Below, piece after piece: positions 7,511 through 16,668 of a DNA stretch of 64,000 nucleotides (position 1 is the first letter of the stretch; each line of letters opens with the position of its first letter). The position numbers and the translations under genes were made by a program. Under the pieces are notes generated by a model that had not been told where the DNA came from, made no database searches, and was given only the letters and a program-made list of their open reading frames with translations. The stretch comes from Bog-473 sp963828825 (lineage in GTDB: Bacteria > Actinomycetota > Acidimicrobiia > Acidimicrobiales > RAAP-2): assembly GCA_963828825.1 (NCBI GenBank), contig CAWHGF010000003.1, positions 1 through 64,000 of the forward strand, given 5' to 3'.

Positions 7511-9046
7511 TCATCCAAACATGCCCAGATGATGCTCCCGCAGGAATTGCGTCTGATCCCTGAACCACTGCGCCGGCTCACCGAGAAAGATACCCAGGCC
7601 ATAGCTCACAGTTGCATCCGACTCGTGGTTGATGTTGCGGGTTAGAGACGCATCCGTGATGGCGGTGGTCTGAAACCCCCTAGCGCCTGGAGGACCGAAG
7701 TGAACGCTGCAGACGACCTGGATCACGATCGCCGTTATGGCAACCCGCCGGATGACGCCCCGATCGATGCGCTCGACAAAGTAGCTGACCCGCGCAATGA
7801 GCCCGTGCGGCGTCCTCCTAACGCTCGGATTTCCGATGCCGCTCTGTGCTCGGATGCTCGAGGGGAGTCCACTGATGGTCGTCATGTAGATGCCCACCAG
7901 GACGAGGATGTCATTGGTCGAGTAGCGAGACTGCGCTGCTGCGGACAGACCGAATACAACCCGGCTCTCAGTTACGAGTGCATCGAAGAGAAGTCCGAAG
8001 ACGATCAATGCGATGCCGATCGGTACGCCACTGTCCTCGTCTCTGCGGAGACCCCATTTGAAGAGGACGAGCACAGCCAACGCGAAGATCACGACTCCAA
8101 AGAGCATCACGGCTCCATTGTCGGGTACGCCCGGATGCGGCTGGACGCCCACGATGTCACCGAGCGCGTAGAGATAGAATTTGAGAGCTGTAAAGAGGTG
8201 ATCGAATGTATTGCTCGGGCTCTGGTCGCGCCCCGTACTGACAAAATTATAGAAGTACAAGGCTGCGGTAGCCCCTGCCCCCGCGATCCAGCAGACGAAA
8301 GTCCACTTCGGCCGACGCCGGAGATAGAGCAGCAAGACTCCCACTGGCCAGATGAGCAGGCCCTGCGTGGAGGAGTAGCTGCCCACCACCGCCACGATTG
8401 CAGCAGCAAGGAAGGTCGGCCAAGCCAGGGTCGGTCGATCCAGGAGCAAGATGGTCGCGGCAAGCGACAACAGGACGAGGTACCACGCCATCTGAAATCC
8501 CCAGAGTGTGTTCTGCCACTGCGCAATCGTGAGAGTGAGAAAGGCGACAGGACAGTAAAAGAGCAAGGGCGTGTCAGGTGAACGACGCTTATGCGCCCAG
8601 ATCAAAAGTGCCGTGGCGGCGAACAACATGATCGCACTGACGTACAGCTCGACTGTGATGTTGAAGCGTGCGGTATGGGCCAGCGCAACCACGATGAGAT
8701 TCGGAAAGAAGATCCGATTGCTGTTGTGCAAGCCCCACAGTGAGGACCAATCGGGAAAATGGATATACGACTGACGGATGACCGGGATGTCGTCCCATTG
8801 ATCACCGACGATGGCGTTCTCCTGGTAGTGCTGTAGGAGGACGAGGTATCCGACGACGGGGATGGCGAACCCCAGGACCGTCAGGGCCTTGACGACCCGT
8901 GGATCCAAACGGCCCACCGTCCACGTCCCGACCCATCGGGCAGGTCCGTGGAGCAACGGCCCGGTCGGTTCTGGCGGGGAGGCGTCCGTGAGCGACCCAC
9001 TGGCTGGCGAGTCGGAACCGGACGCCGGCGTGCCAGTAACGCTCAT
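7511..9046 (-). CDS. Multi-pass membrane protein, glycosyltransferase-like
   Basis: This 511-residue protein has about ten hydrophobic segments. After the first segment an external loop carries GDQWDDIPVIRQ, followed by LWGLHNSNRIFFPN. Acidic and HN-R-P motifs in such a loop are typical of lipid-phosphate-sugar-dependent (GT-C-like) membrane glycosyltransferases, but no family is certain. I choose the ATG at 9046 rather than the TTG further upstream because a strong GGGGAG ribosome binding site precedes it. It lies just beyond the tRNA, at the edge of the polysaccharide locus. Function: probably sugar transfer to a surface glycan or lipid (inference). Confidence 0.65.
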   Translation of the reverse strand: MSVTGTPASGSDSPASGSLTDASPPEPTGPLLHGPARWVGTWTVGRLDPRVVKALTVLGFAIPVVGYLVLLQHYQENAIVGDQWDDIPVIRQSYIHFPDWSSLWGLHNSNRIFFPNLIVVALAHTARFNITVELYVSAIMLFAATALLIWAHKRRSPDTPLLFYCPVAFLTLTIAQWQNTLWGFQMAWYLVLLSLAATILLLDRPTLAWPTFLAAAIVAVVGSYSSTQGLLIWPVGVLLLYLRRRPKWTFVCWIAGAGATAALYFYNFVSTGRDQSPSNTFDHLFTALKFYLYALGDIVGVQPHPGVPDNGAVMLFGVVIFALAVLVLFKWGLRRDEDSGVPIGIALIVFGLLFDALVTESRVVFGLSAAAQSRYSTNDILVLVGIYMTTISGLPSSIRAQSGIGNPSVRRTPHGLIARVSYFVERIDRGVIRRVAITAIVIQVVCSVHFGPPGARGFQTTAITDASLTRNINHESDATVSYGLGIFLGEPAQWFRDQTQFLREHHLGMFG

Positions 9047-9296
9047 CACAACTCCCCTTTTCACACTTGGTGTCGCCAACGCGATGCCAACTCGTGCGGG
9101 CTAGCGGCACAGTCACAATCGCGATGACGTACCGCTATCACGTGGTGAAGATGACCCGCTCTGCCCAGAAGATAATGCAACGCGCGGTGGGGCACCCAGA
9201 CCGGGTCCGGGGCCGTAGGCCCGGACCGCGGGATGAACCACGGACACGACGACCTCTCGACGACGATGAGTCCCGCAACCTAAATGTCTGCGGCGC

Positions 9297-9779
9297 TCAG
9301 GCGTCCGCCCCGACCTCGGCATCCGCGATTTCAGCGAAAAGCCGATTGAGGACGAGGAATTTGAGAAACCACAAGATGCCGAATGCCGCGATGTTGGCAC
9401 CGACAACCAGGATAGTCCGAGCCAGGTGCTGAAGATGGTGTGCATCGGCGAAGTTGTGCGCCAACGATGCGGTGTACAAGGCGAAGCCGATGCCCGATAG
9501 TGACATCACCCAAAACGGGAGCAGTTCTCGCCATATATGGGACCGCCCCGATTTGCCCCACACCCACTTGCGGTTGAGATAGTAGGACGGGATGCCCGCC
9601 ATAACGTTGGCGAAGAGAGTGCTTGCGACTTCGCCCCACAGCCGAAGTACCCCAAATACAATCGTCAGGATGGCCAGAGAGGTCAGCGCAGAGATCACCG
9701 ACACCATCGTGTACCGGACGACCCTCAGTCCCTGGGGGCTCTGACAGTAGCGCCAGAACCTGACCAACCCGCTCTTCAC
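9297..9779 (-). CDS. GtrA-family membrane protein
   Basis: This small 160-residue membrane protein has four hydrophobic helices and the family hallmark PSYYLNRKWVWG at about 64-75. GtrA proteins are thought to flip or accompany undecaprenyl-phosphate-linked sugars used in glycan decoration. The start is GTG at 9779. It sits between two large membrane glycosyltransferase-like genes, which fits a supporting role in supplying lipid-linked sugars across the membrane. No nearby DPM1-type partner is directly adjacent; the GT2 at 14.6 kb is the closest. Confidence 0.85.
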   Translation of the reverse strand: MKSGLVRFWRYCQSPQGLRVVRYTMVSVISALTSLAILTIVFGVLRLWGEVASTLFANVMAGIPSYYLNRKWVWGKSGRSHIWRELLPFWVMSLSGIGFALYTASLAHNFADAHHLQHLARTILVVGANIAAFGILWFLKFLVLNRLFAEIADAEVGADA

Positions 9780-9927
9780 AGCTCATGACAGTACCCCGTC
9801 GAATCCGGGGCATCCCGTCCATCCCGTGCGTCGCCCTCGGCCAGGACAGGGGTAGAGCCCACTCACCGGGGTTAAGACCTGGGCTGCGACCATTCGCCTC
9901 GAGCCCTTTTCGCTACACTCCTGCGCC

Positions 9928-12090
9928 ATGGGGGAAGGCTCCATCAGTTCCCTTCCAACTGCTCCCCCTGGGGAGAGTCTGGCCGGCTCGATCGAACGCG
10001 ATATGGATGCGGTGGACGTCACGGCATTCGACGAGGCCGCCCTGCGTTCAGATCTCGACGCAGGTCGGCGGCGATTCACCTGGGCTGCGCTGATTGCCAT
10101 CGTCCTCACGATGGTGCCTTTCGTGTGGATCCTGTGGTCGGATTGGGGCCCTGCCAACCCGCTCCGCCAATCAATCTTCCAAAGCAACTTCTTCGACCTG
10201 CAGGCTCGAGCCATGTTCCACGGACACCTGTCCTTGCCAAATGGAATTCTTGGCATCGAGGGATTCGTTCACGATGGGCGCACGTATACCTACTTCGGCT
10301 TGTTCCCTTCGATCATCCGCATGCCGATATTGCTGGTGACCAGCAGTCTGGACGGCAAACTCACACCCTCCTACATGATCCTGGCGTGGTTGCTCACGGG
10401 GTTGTTCGCATCGCTTCTGCTCTGGCGAGTTCGGTACCTCGTTCGCGGCGATTGCGCAATGGGCCGAGTTGAGGCCACTGCGTACGGGGTCCTGATGGCC
10501 ACCATCATGGGCGGGACGATCTGGATGCTGCTGGCGGCGATTCCCTACGTCTTCAACGAAGACATCGCATGGAGCATTTGTCTGACGTTAGCAAGCATCT
10601 TCGCCCTCCTAGGTGTGATCGAGCGACCGTCATGGGGCCGGGTCGTCGCCAGTGGTCTGTTGATCTTGTGTGCAAACTTCGACCGGGCGACCACTGGCTG
10701 GGCTTGCGTTGTAGGCGCTGGTCTCATTGCCGTCTGGTTCCTCCTCGGTCTCGGTGGGCAAGAGAACCGACGGTGGTTCGTTCCCGTGCTCGCGGCGGGC
10801 CTTATCCCACTCGTCCTCGGATGCGCATTCAACTACGCGAAGTTCGGTGTCCCGTTCGGCGTCCCAATCACAGACCAGGTCTGGTCCCACGTCAATGCAT
10901 ATCGACAGCGATTTCTCGTCGCCAACCACAATTCGGAGGTAGGCACCGTCTATGCGCCGACCAACATCGTCACGTACTTTCGGCCGGACAACCTGAGCAT
11001 CAGCCGTGTGTTCCCGTTCATCACCCTGCCCACGAGTCCACCGAAGGCCCTAAACGGCATACTCTTCGACAAGTTGTATCGAACGGCGAGTGTCCCAGCA
11101 TCGACGCCTCTGCTCTTCCTCCTGAGCGTCTGGGGCCTCGTCACGGCATTTCGACCACACGCGATCGGGAAGGTCGCGCGTACACGCCTCCTCCTCGTGG
11201 CCGCGGGAAGCGCCGGAGCCGCTCTGATGTTGTGGGGGTACATCGGTCCGAGGTATCTGGGTGACTTCGTTCCATTTCTCGTGCTTGCCAGTGCGGTGGC
11301 CCTGGCCGATATCTTTCGCCGGCTGGAAGGCCGGCGGCGCCCGATGCGCGTCGCCGCGGTGGCGGTCATCGCAGCGCTCGCGGTTTTTAGTATTGCGGCC
11401 AACATCGGCATGGCTATTGTCCCCAATGAAGAGTGGAGTACGACCCAACTCGTCAACTATGTCCAAGCTCAGAAGACAGTGAGTGACCTCATGGGACATC
11501 CGTTGCAGGAACGCGTCGTGCGAGGCAACGCATTGCCCCCATGGGGTCCGGCCGGGGAGTTGTACGTCGTCGGGAACTGCAGCGGGCTCTACATATCCAA
11601 CGGGGAGAACTATTCGACCGTGCCCAGTCAGCAATACCAGCGAACAACCTGGATGCCGGTCGAGCTCGGTCAACCATTCGAACATACGTTTCAGATGACG
11701 GTGAGGAACACTGAAGCAAAAGGCGCGGAGTCGATCCCACTGCTCAGTATGGGGAAGTACACGGTAAAGGCAGAGGCGACACCGATATCGGCAGGCTTCG
11801 TCGATATGACGTTCAGCATCTTCGGAGGCGCGAAGGTGGTGGAAGGATATTCGTTCGAAGTAAGGAGCGGCATGGCGCACACCGTGATCGTGACTACCGA
11901 TCCCGTCAACCACACTCTTGAAACGGAGATGGACGGGGTCGGTCGCTCGGCGGTGGCGGTGATGGGTGCGGGACAACACATCATCCATGTCGACTCCACC
12001 AACTCGCACGGCCAGCTCGGATCAAACCTCTTGCAGATCGAGAGTACGCCGACACCGCTCCCGACGCTCTGTCTGAGCCTTATCCACTGA
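9928..12090 (+). CDS. Large multi-pass membrane protein, GT-C-like
   Basis: This 720-residue protein has an N-terminal cytoplasmic segment (1-55), about ten membrane helices (about 56-490) and a soluble C-terminal domain of about 230 residues, predicted outside and probably beta-rich. The first external loop contains FFDLQARAMFHGHLSLP and DGRTYTYFG, a conserved pattern of an uncharacterised actinobacterial membrane family that resembles GT-C glycosyltransferases. The ATG at 9928 is the first convincing start. The last codons and the stop lie in a 15-base tandem duplication. A role in cell-surface glycan assembly is inferred from topology and context. Confidence 0.65.
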   Translation: MGEGSISSLPTAPPGESLAGSIERDMDAVDVTAFDEAALRSDLDAGRRRFTWAALIAIVLTMVPFVWILWSDWGPANPLRQSIFQSNFFDLQARAMFHGHLSLPNGILGIEGFVHDGRTYTYFGLFPSIIRMPILLVTSSLDGKLTPSYMILAWLLTGLFASLLLWRVRYLVRGDCAMGRVEATAYGVLMATIMGGTIWMLLAAIPYVFNEDIAWSICLTLASIFALLGVIERPSWGRVVASGLLILCANFDRATTGWACVVGAGLIAVWFLLGLGGQENRRWFVPVLAAGLIPLVLGCAFNYAKFGVPFGVPITDQVWSHVNAYRQRFLVANHNSEVGTVYAPTNIVTYFRPDNLSISRVFPFITLPTSPPKALNGILFDKLYRTASVPASTPLLFLLSVWGLVTAFRPHAIGKVARTRLLLVAAGSAGAALMLWGYIGPRYLGDFVPFLVLASAVALADIFRRLEGRRRPMRVAAVAVIAALAVFSIAANIGMAIVPNEEWSTTQLVNYVQAQKTVSDLMGHPLQERVVRGNALPPWGPAGELYVVGNCSGLYISNGENYSTVPSQQYQRTTWMPVELGQPFEHTFQMTVRNTEAKGAESIPLLSMGKYTVKAEATPISAGFVDMTFSIFGGAKVVEGYSFEVRSGMAHTVIVTTDPVNHTLETEMDGVGRSAVAVMGAGQHIIHVDSTNSHGQLGSNLLQIESTPTPLPTLCLSLIH

Positions 12091-12106
12091 TGCCTTATCC
12101 ACTGAT
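12077..12106. repeat. 15-bp perfect tandem duplication at a stop codon
   Basis: GCCTTATCCACTGAT occurs twice in a row (12077-12091 and 12092-12106). The first copy carries the stop codon of the preceding membrane-protein gene. It looks like a recent slippage event. Confidence 0.9.
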
Positions 12107-12557
12107 CGTGGCCGTTCGCAAGATGTCCCGGACGGACCAGACAGTCCTCATGTCGAAACCGGGGTTGTCAGGCGGCTACGTCGGACCCGGCCGGCCTCGG
12201 CGATGGCTCTGGGGTCACCATCTCGCTGGCCCCCTCGGGCGGCTACCATCAAATCTTCGACAATTTCTGACTAGACCCCGCGGAGGCACGTGTTGCCCAC
12301 GTCGCCTCTGGTAAATGAGGTGTTCGGGCGCCATCTGGCAAGAACCCGGTGACGCTGTAATCTGGCAGCGCAACCAGAGGATCCGGGGAAAGACTGACGG
12401 CGACGCACCGGTGGCGTGTCACTGGACAGACTCGACCGCAAAATGCGTGCTTCCGAAGGCGTGCACGCCCACAACAGACGCCAATCCACACCCACCCGCA
12501 ACGGCCGGAGGGCAGCACCCAGATGCCAGTGGCGAAACGAGCAGGGACGCCCAAAGG
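12107..12557. other. Intergenic region, no gene supported
   Basis: An open frame runs into the dioxygenase gene from 12315, but its residues are unlike a protein N-terminus (rich in Thr, Pro and Cys, without family similarity). I see no clear terminator or promoter here apart from the tandem duplication at its left edge. Confidence 0.4.
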
Positions 12558-13433
12558 ATGACCCTCCAACCAAAGACCGAGACGCCTCTGCCCGTTCTCG
12601 ACATCGATCGCCTGGAGCGAAACATCGAGCGCCTGCGCGTCGACTACCAGTCGGCCGCCCCATACCCGCACATCGTGATCGACGATTTCCTCGAGGCGGA
12701 TGCTGCCAAAGGTGCAGTCGCCGAGTTCCCACCTCTCGAGCCGGAACGTTGGAACAACTACCTGCACGTCAATGAACGTAAGTTCAGCAATACCGATCCG
12801 GCCACATGGGGGCCGACTCTGCAGCGGGTCCTCCAGGAGCTCAATTCACCCCGCTTCGTGCAATTCGTGGGCGAGCTTCTCGGCGTGCCCAATCTGATCC
12901 CTGATCCTTCCCTGGAGGGAGGGGGCCTCCATCAGTCGACGAGAGGTGGCTTCCTCAACATGCATGCCGACTTCACCGTCCACCCCCACAACCGCAACTG
13001 GCAACGTCGAGCCAACATCATCCTTTACCTCAATGAGGATTGGAAGCCCGAATACGGCGGTGACCTCGAACTGTGGAGTACCGACATGAAGGAATGTGTC
13101 GAAAAGGTCAGTCCCGTCGCCAATCGAGTTCTGATCTTCACGACCGACGCCACGTCGTTCCATGGCCACCCAGAACCGATGCGCTGCCCCGAAGGAGTAG
13201 CAAGACGGTCCTTGGCGCTGTATTACTTCAGCGTCGAGGTGGACCCGGTGGTCCGCTCAACCGAGTATCGGCCGCGACCTGGCGATGGGCTACATGCCAT
13301 CCTCATTTTCGCGGATAAACAGATGCTACGAGCCTACGACTGGGCGAAGCGACATCTGGGTATCTCAGATGAACTGGCCAGCAAGCTCCTTGGATTTCGC
13401 GATCGCATCCGGCGACGGAGCCGCAAAGGCTAG
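12558..13433 (+). CDS. 2-oxoglutarate/Fe(II)-dependent dioxygenase-like protein
   Basis: This 291-residue protein is of the prolyl-4-hydroxylase-like 2OG-Fe(II) oxygenase type. Iron ligands appear as H136-A-D138 (in NMHADF) and H202 or H204 (in SFHGHPEP), with R217 in RRSLALYY as the probable 2-oxoglutarate contact. GGLHQSTRGGFLNMHADF is characteristic of relatives found in polysaccharide loci. ATG at 12558 is chosen because residues before it look non-coding; an earlier in-frame start remains possible. The substrate is unknown; hydroxylation of a sugar or a protein is inferred from neighbours. Confidence 0.8.
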   Translation: MTLQPKTETPLPVLDIDRLERNIERLRVDYQSAAPYPHIVIDDFLEADAAKGAVAEFPPLEPERWNNYLHVNERKFSNTDPATWGPTLQRVLQELNSPRFVQFVGELLGVPNLIPDPSLEGGGLHQSTRGGFLNMHADFTVHPHNRNWQRRANIILYLNEDWKPEYGGDLELWSTDMKECVEKVSPVANRVLIFTTDATSFHGHPEPMRCPEGVARRSLALYYFSVEVDPVVRSTEYRPRPGDGLHAILIFADKQMLRAYDWAKRHLGISDELASKLLGFRDRIRRRSRKG

Positions 13434-13994
13434 TAGGAGACATGGCCGCGGCGATCAGACAACCCGACTCGCTCGCCCCTAAGGAACTCCTGACGGGACC
13501 TGAGCGCAATCGGCCGCGTTCGCCGGCACTATCCCGTCACGAACGCGGAAGTCCGTCTGCCCTAACTGACAGTAGACCCCACCTTTAACACTGACAGTAG
13601 ACCCCACCTTTAACCGATCCGTCGTGAAGTGGCACGACGATGAAGACCTAATCAGCCACTCCGTAGCCAGCGAAGGCCCGCCCTCATGAACGCTCATGAA
13701 GTCGACACTATTCATAGCCGGCTCGCCGCTCCCGGTTGTCACGGTTGCCGACGTGCCTCTTGCCTCATTAGCCGAGTACCTCGCCGAGGATCCGGCCGCG
13801 ACACAACAGGCATCGACAACTTCACCATGCCGAATCCTGACTCGGAGAACCTGACGACTTGCCCGCGCACCGCAGTCCAGAAGCATCGACGTCGCTCACG
13901 CGGCGATCCGACCCTCCTCGGGGACGGTTCAGCTGCGTCGTGGATGACCACCCGCGCATCCACCTCGGATCCGTACCCGATCATTCGAAAATAG
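13434..13994. other. Degenerate region without intact gene
   Basis: No frame here carries a recognisable full protein. The stretch holds a perfect 25-base tandem repeat (13565-13614). A 53-codon frame starting with ATG at 13696 (MKSTLFIAGSPLPVVTV...) has no family I can name. Together with the broken methyltransferase that follows, it looks like a scar of old insertion and decay. Confidence 0.45.
13565..13614. repeat. 25-bp perfect tandem repeat, two copies
   Basis: The units 13565-13589 and 13590-13614 are identical and contain CAGTAGACCCCACC. Repeated motifs of this kind occur at the ends of IS21-type elements, so this may be an insertion-sequence end. No transposase remains nearby to prove it. 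Confidence 0.85.
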
Positions 13995-14368
13995 CCGCCA
14001 CAACTGGATCGGAACGAATGGGACTTCTTGCACTACGGGTGCGGTGGCCTCGCCAACCGATCGTGGAATGGCACACTTGACGAGCTCCCTCGTCGGCCGC
14101 CTCCGACGGTATCTACTCGATCAGCTTGATCGAACACGTCACCGCTGCCGCACACCAATCCCTCCTCAGTGACATTCGGCCCGCACCTGGCGTGGCGGCC
14201 TCGTCCGTGCTCACCATAGATCTCGTGCGCCGCACCGACGAGCTTTGGAATCTCAATCTCGGAGTGGAGGTCGAGAACCCCGCCCGTCATGGCACCGTTC
14301 ACGATGTTGTTCTCGAGTGTGCGGCCCTCGGACTAGGGCTCTTCCGACAAGAGGAAGTGCGTGATTGA
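13995..14368 (+). pseudogene. Decayed SAM-dependent methyltransferase fragment
   Basis: Two frames together read like a class I methyltransferase. The first gives WDFLHYGCGGLANRSWNG and LDELP (about 14019-14090), matching the glycine-rich SAM loop. After a shift near 14088-14093 a second frame gives DGIYSISLIEHVTAAAHQ and then IDLVRRTDELWN, matching motifs after the SAM site. The usual LRPGG segment is damaged, the upstream end is cut by a stop at 13992, and no complete frame exists. It is probably a dead sugar or O-methyltransferase of the polysaccharide locus. Confidence 0.6.
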
Positions 14369-14632
14369 GGGTTCCTCCAGGGTCGACATAGGGCTACTTG
14401 CTTTCGGAGATCAGCGGTCCCGGCAACGGGGGGTTGGAGCGGTGTCGCGGCGACGGTTGATCTCACGAGGTCAGTCGAGGTCGCCGTCCGGAATGGGCAA
14501 AACAGTGAAGCTCTTCCTAGGGCTACCTCGGCCATCAAGGGGCGGACGGCGAGGATGGACGGCCCGTTTTCGCCTGGCCCTGCCACTGGATAAGCTCGGT
14601 GAAAGCGGTTGAGTGGGTTTGGAGGGTTCAGG

Positions 14633-16084
14633 GTGGATGTGAAGGTGGCTCCAGATGCATCCGTCGAGAAGAAGAGGGTCGGGGTGTTGGTCGTCGCGTA
14701 CAACGCGGCATCGACACTTGCGAAGGTACTCGACCGTATCCCGACCGAGCTGAGAGCTGACATCGAAGAGGTAATTGTAAGTGACGATCACAGCCAGGAC
14801 TCGACCTATCTGGTCGGCCTCGGCTACCAACAGCAGTCCGACTTGCCGATCACGTTGATCAGGCAACCCACGAATCTCGGCTACGGCGGCAACCAGAAAG
14901 CCGGGTACAGGCTCGCCATCGAGCACGGGCTTGACATCGTGGTCATGCTCCACGGCGATGGCCAATATGCGCCAGAGTCACTCCCAGAGATCCTCGCGCC
15001 GCTGTTGAACAACGAGGCCGACGCCGTTTTCGGCTCTCGTACGATGATCAAGGGCGCGGCCAGGAAGGGGGGTATGCCGCTCTACAAATTCGTAGGGAAC
15101 CGAATTCTTTCTCGCTTCGAAAATGCCGCGCTCGGCACCAGCTTGTCGGAGTTCCATTCTGGATACCGCGCGTACTCCGTAGCCGCTCTGAAACAACTCC
15201 CCTTTGAGAAGAACTCCAACGGCTTCGACTTCGATACGCAGATCATCATCCAGCTGCATGATGCCGGTATGCGTATTGCCGAGGTTCCGATACCCACCTA
15301 TTACGGCGACGAGATCTGTTATGTCGATGGATTGGGATATGCGGCTGACGTGACAAAGGACGTGATCCTTTACCGGCTGCAAAAGGCCGGCTTCGGGGAC
15401 GGGAGCCGAATCGCGCTCGTCGAGGAGTACCAGCTCAAGCCGAGCGAAGACAGCTCACACGGCAGGATCACGAAGATTTTGCAGCACCGACCGCAGAGCC
15501 GAATCCTGGACCTTGGGTGTTCGGGCGGGATGCTTGCTGAGCGGTTACGAGGTTTGGGGCACCATGTAGTCGGCGTCGACGTGAACGACATCGACGGGGT
15601 CAGAGAGCGAACGGATTTCTTCGTCAGCGCCGACCTCAACGAGGGAATCCCATCGGAGGTCGGTTCAGGCTTCGACATTGTTCTGGCGGCTGATGTGCTC
15701 GAACATGTCCTCAGTCCCGGAACCCTGATCACTCAGGCCAGGGATGTCTTGTCGCCGAGCGGGACCGCTATCTTCTGCGTTCCGAACATGGCCCACTGGT
15801 ACCCGAGGTTCCGGGCGACCCTCGGGATGTTCGATTACGACCAGCGGGGCATCCTGGATGCAACTCACCTGAGGTTCTTCACCCGCCGCAGTCTGGTCAA
15901 GCTGATCGCAAGCCGGGGCTTCGCCATCCAGCGGATTGAGCCAGTGGGTCTGCCCCTTGACGCACTGGGTGTCGACAGTAACAAGGCCCGGACTCTCCGG
16001 TTAGCAGATCGGCTCTTGTCAAATGTGTGGCCGACGATGTTTGGCTACCAATTCATCGTCGAGGCGACGCCAGTAAGAGCCTGA
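14633..16084 (+). CDS. GT2 glycosyltransferase fused to SAM methyltransferase
   Basis: This is a bifunctional protein of 483 residues. The N-terminal half is a DPM1/DPG-synthase-like GT2 domain: VLVVAYNAASTL, IVSDDHSQDST, MLHGDGQYAPESLPEI, and SEFHSGYRAYS. The C-terminal half (from about residue 285) is a class I methyltransferase, with ILDLGCSGGMLAERL, a VGVDV acidic end, and DVLEHVLSPG. GTG at 14633 is preferred over the upstream TTG because GGAGGG lies six bases before it. It probably makes a polyprenyl-phosphate sugar or transfers a sugar, and methylates a related substrate (inference). Confidence 0.88.
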   Translation: MDVKVAPDASVEKKRVGVLVVAYNAASTLAKVLDRIPTELRADIEEVIVSDDHSQDSTYLVGLGYQQQSDLPITLIRQPTNLGYGGNQKAGYRLAIEHGLDIVVMLHGDGQYAPESLPEILAPLLNNEADAVFGSRTMIKGAARKGGMPLYKFVGNRILSRFENAALGTSLSEFHSGYRAYSVAALKQLPFEKNSNGFDFDTQIIIQLHDAGMRIAEVPIPTYYGDEICYVDGLGYAADVTKDVILYRLQKAGFGDGSRIALVEEYQLKPSEDSSHGRITKILQHRPQSRILDLGCSGGMLAERLRGLGHHVVGVDVNDIDGVRERTDFFVSADLNEGIPSEVGSGFDIVLAADVLEHVLSPGTLITQARDVLSPSGTAIFCVPNMAHWYPRFRATLGMFDYDQRGILDATHLRFFTRRSLVKLIASRGFAIQRIEPVGLPLDALGVDSNKARTLRLADRLLSNVWPTMFGYQFIVEATPVRA

Positions 16085-16132
16085 CGCTGTCGTCGTAGGG
16101 GGAACCGCCCGAGTCTGTTCCTCACTACGGGA

Positions 16133-16459
16133 CTACGGGGTCGGCGAACCGCCCGCCTCCTCAACCCTGGCAGCGCCAGGAGCCGGATCCATGGCAGGTC
16201 CCGGTGCCGATCCGGCCGGAGCGACCTTCGAGCGCCGAGCTGGCATCCCGAAGAAGACAGCGATGGCCAACAGCACGACGCCGATGATGGCCACCAGAAG
16301 CGCCCGCTTGTGGTAATGCCCGCCAACGGGCCGTTTGCCGGGGACGAAGCCAGGCAGCGAGTGGATTGGCACGCTTAGATAGATCACGGCGTAGATCAGA
16401 GCGACCACGCCCAAAACGGCGCAGACCACACAGATCACCCATCTGGCAGTAGACGACAC
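16133..16459 (-). CDS. Small two-helix membrane protein
   Basis: This 108-residue protein has two hydrophobic helices (about 6-28 and 53-72) and a Pro/Ala-rich tail. I do not recognise the family. The GTG start at 16459 has a good upstream GGAGGTGGGA ribosome binding site, which decides it over the longer frame. It is divergent from the GNAT gene. Function unknown; a cell-envelope accessory role is a guess from location only. Confidence 0.6.
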   Translation of the reverse strand: MSSTARWVICVVCAVLGVVALIYAVIYLSVPIHSLPGFVPGKRPVGGHYHKRALLVAIIGVVLLAIAVFFGMPARRSKVAPAGSAPGPAMDPAPGAARVEEAGGSPTP

Positions 16460-16668
16460 TCTTCCCACCTCCACAAATCGAGCAGCACTCCCGGCGGAGC
16501 CTCGACTCCGACAGCAGGTGTGATGGTAGCGCCCATCCACACCGTCTTGCCATCTCGTCTGATGTCGACCCGACCAGCGGAACTCGCGATGCCGGAGAAG
16601 TACCATATCGCCATCGCGGTCGTGTCACCATCTGTGAGGTGGACTGCCACCGCAGGCGTTCGGAGGCG

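Noticed and set aside
13696..13857. Small ORF starting MKSTLFIAGSPLPVV
   Set aside because: 53 codons, no ribosome binding site or family, in a region of decayed sequence; not enough to call a gene.
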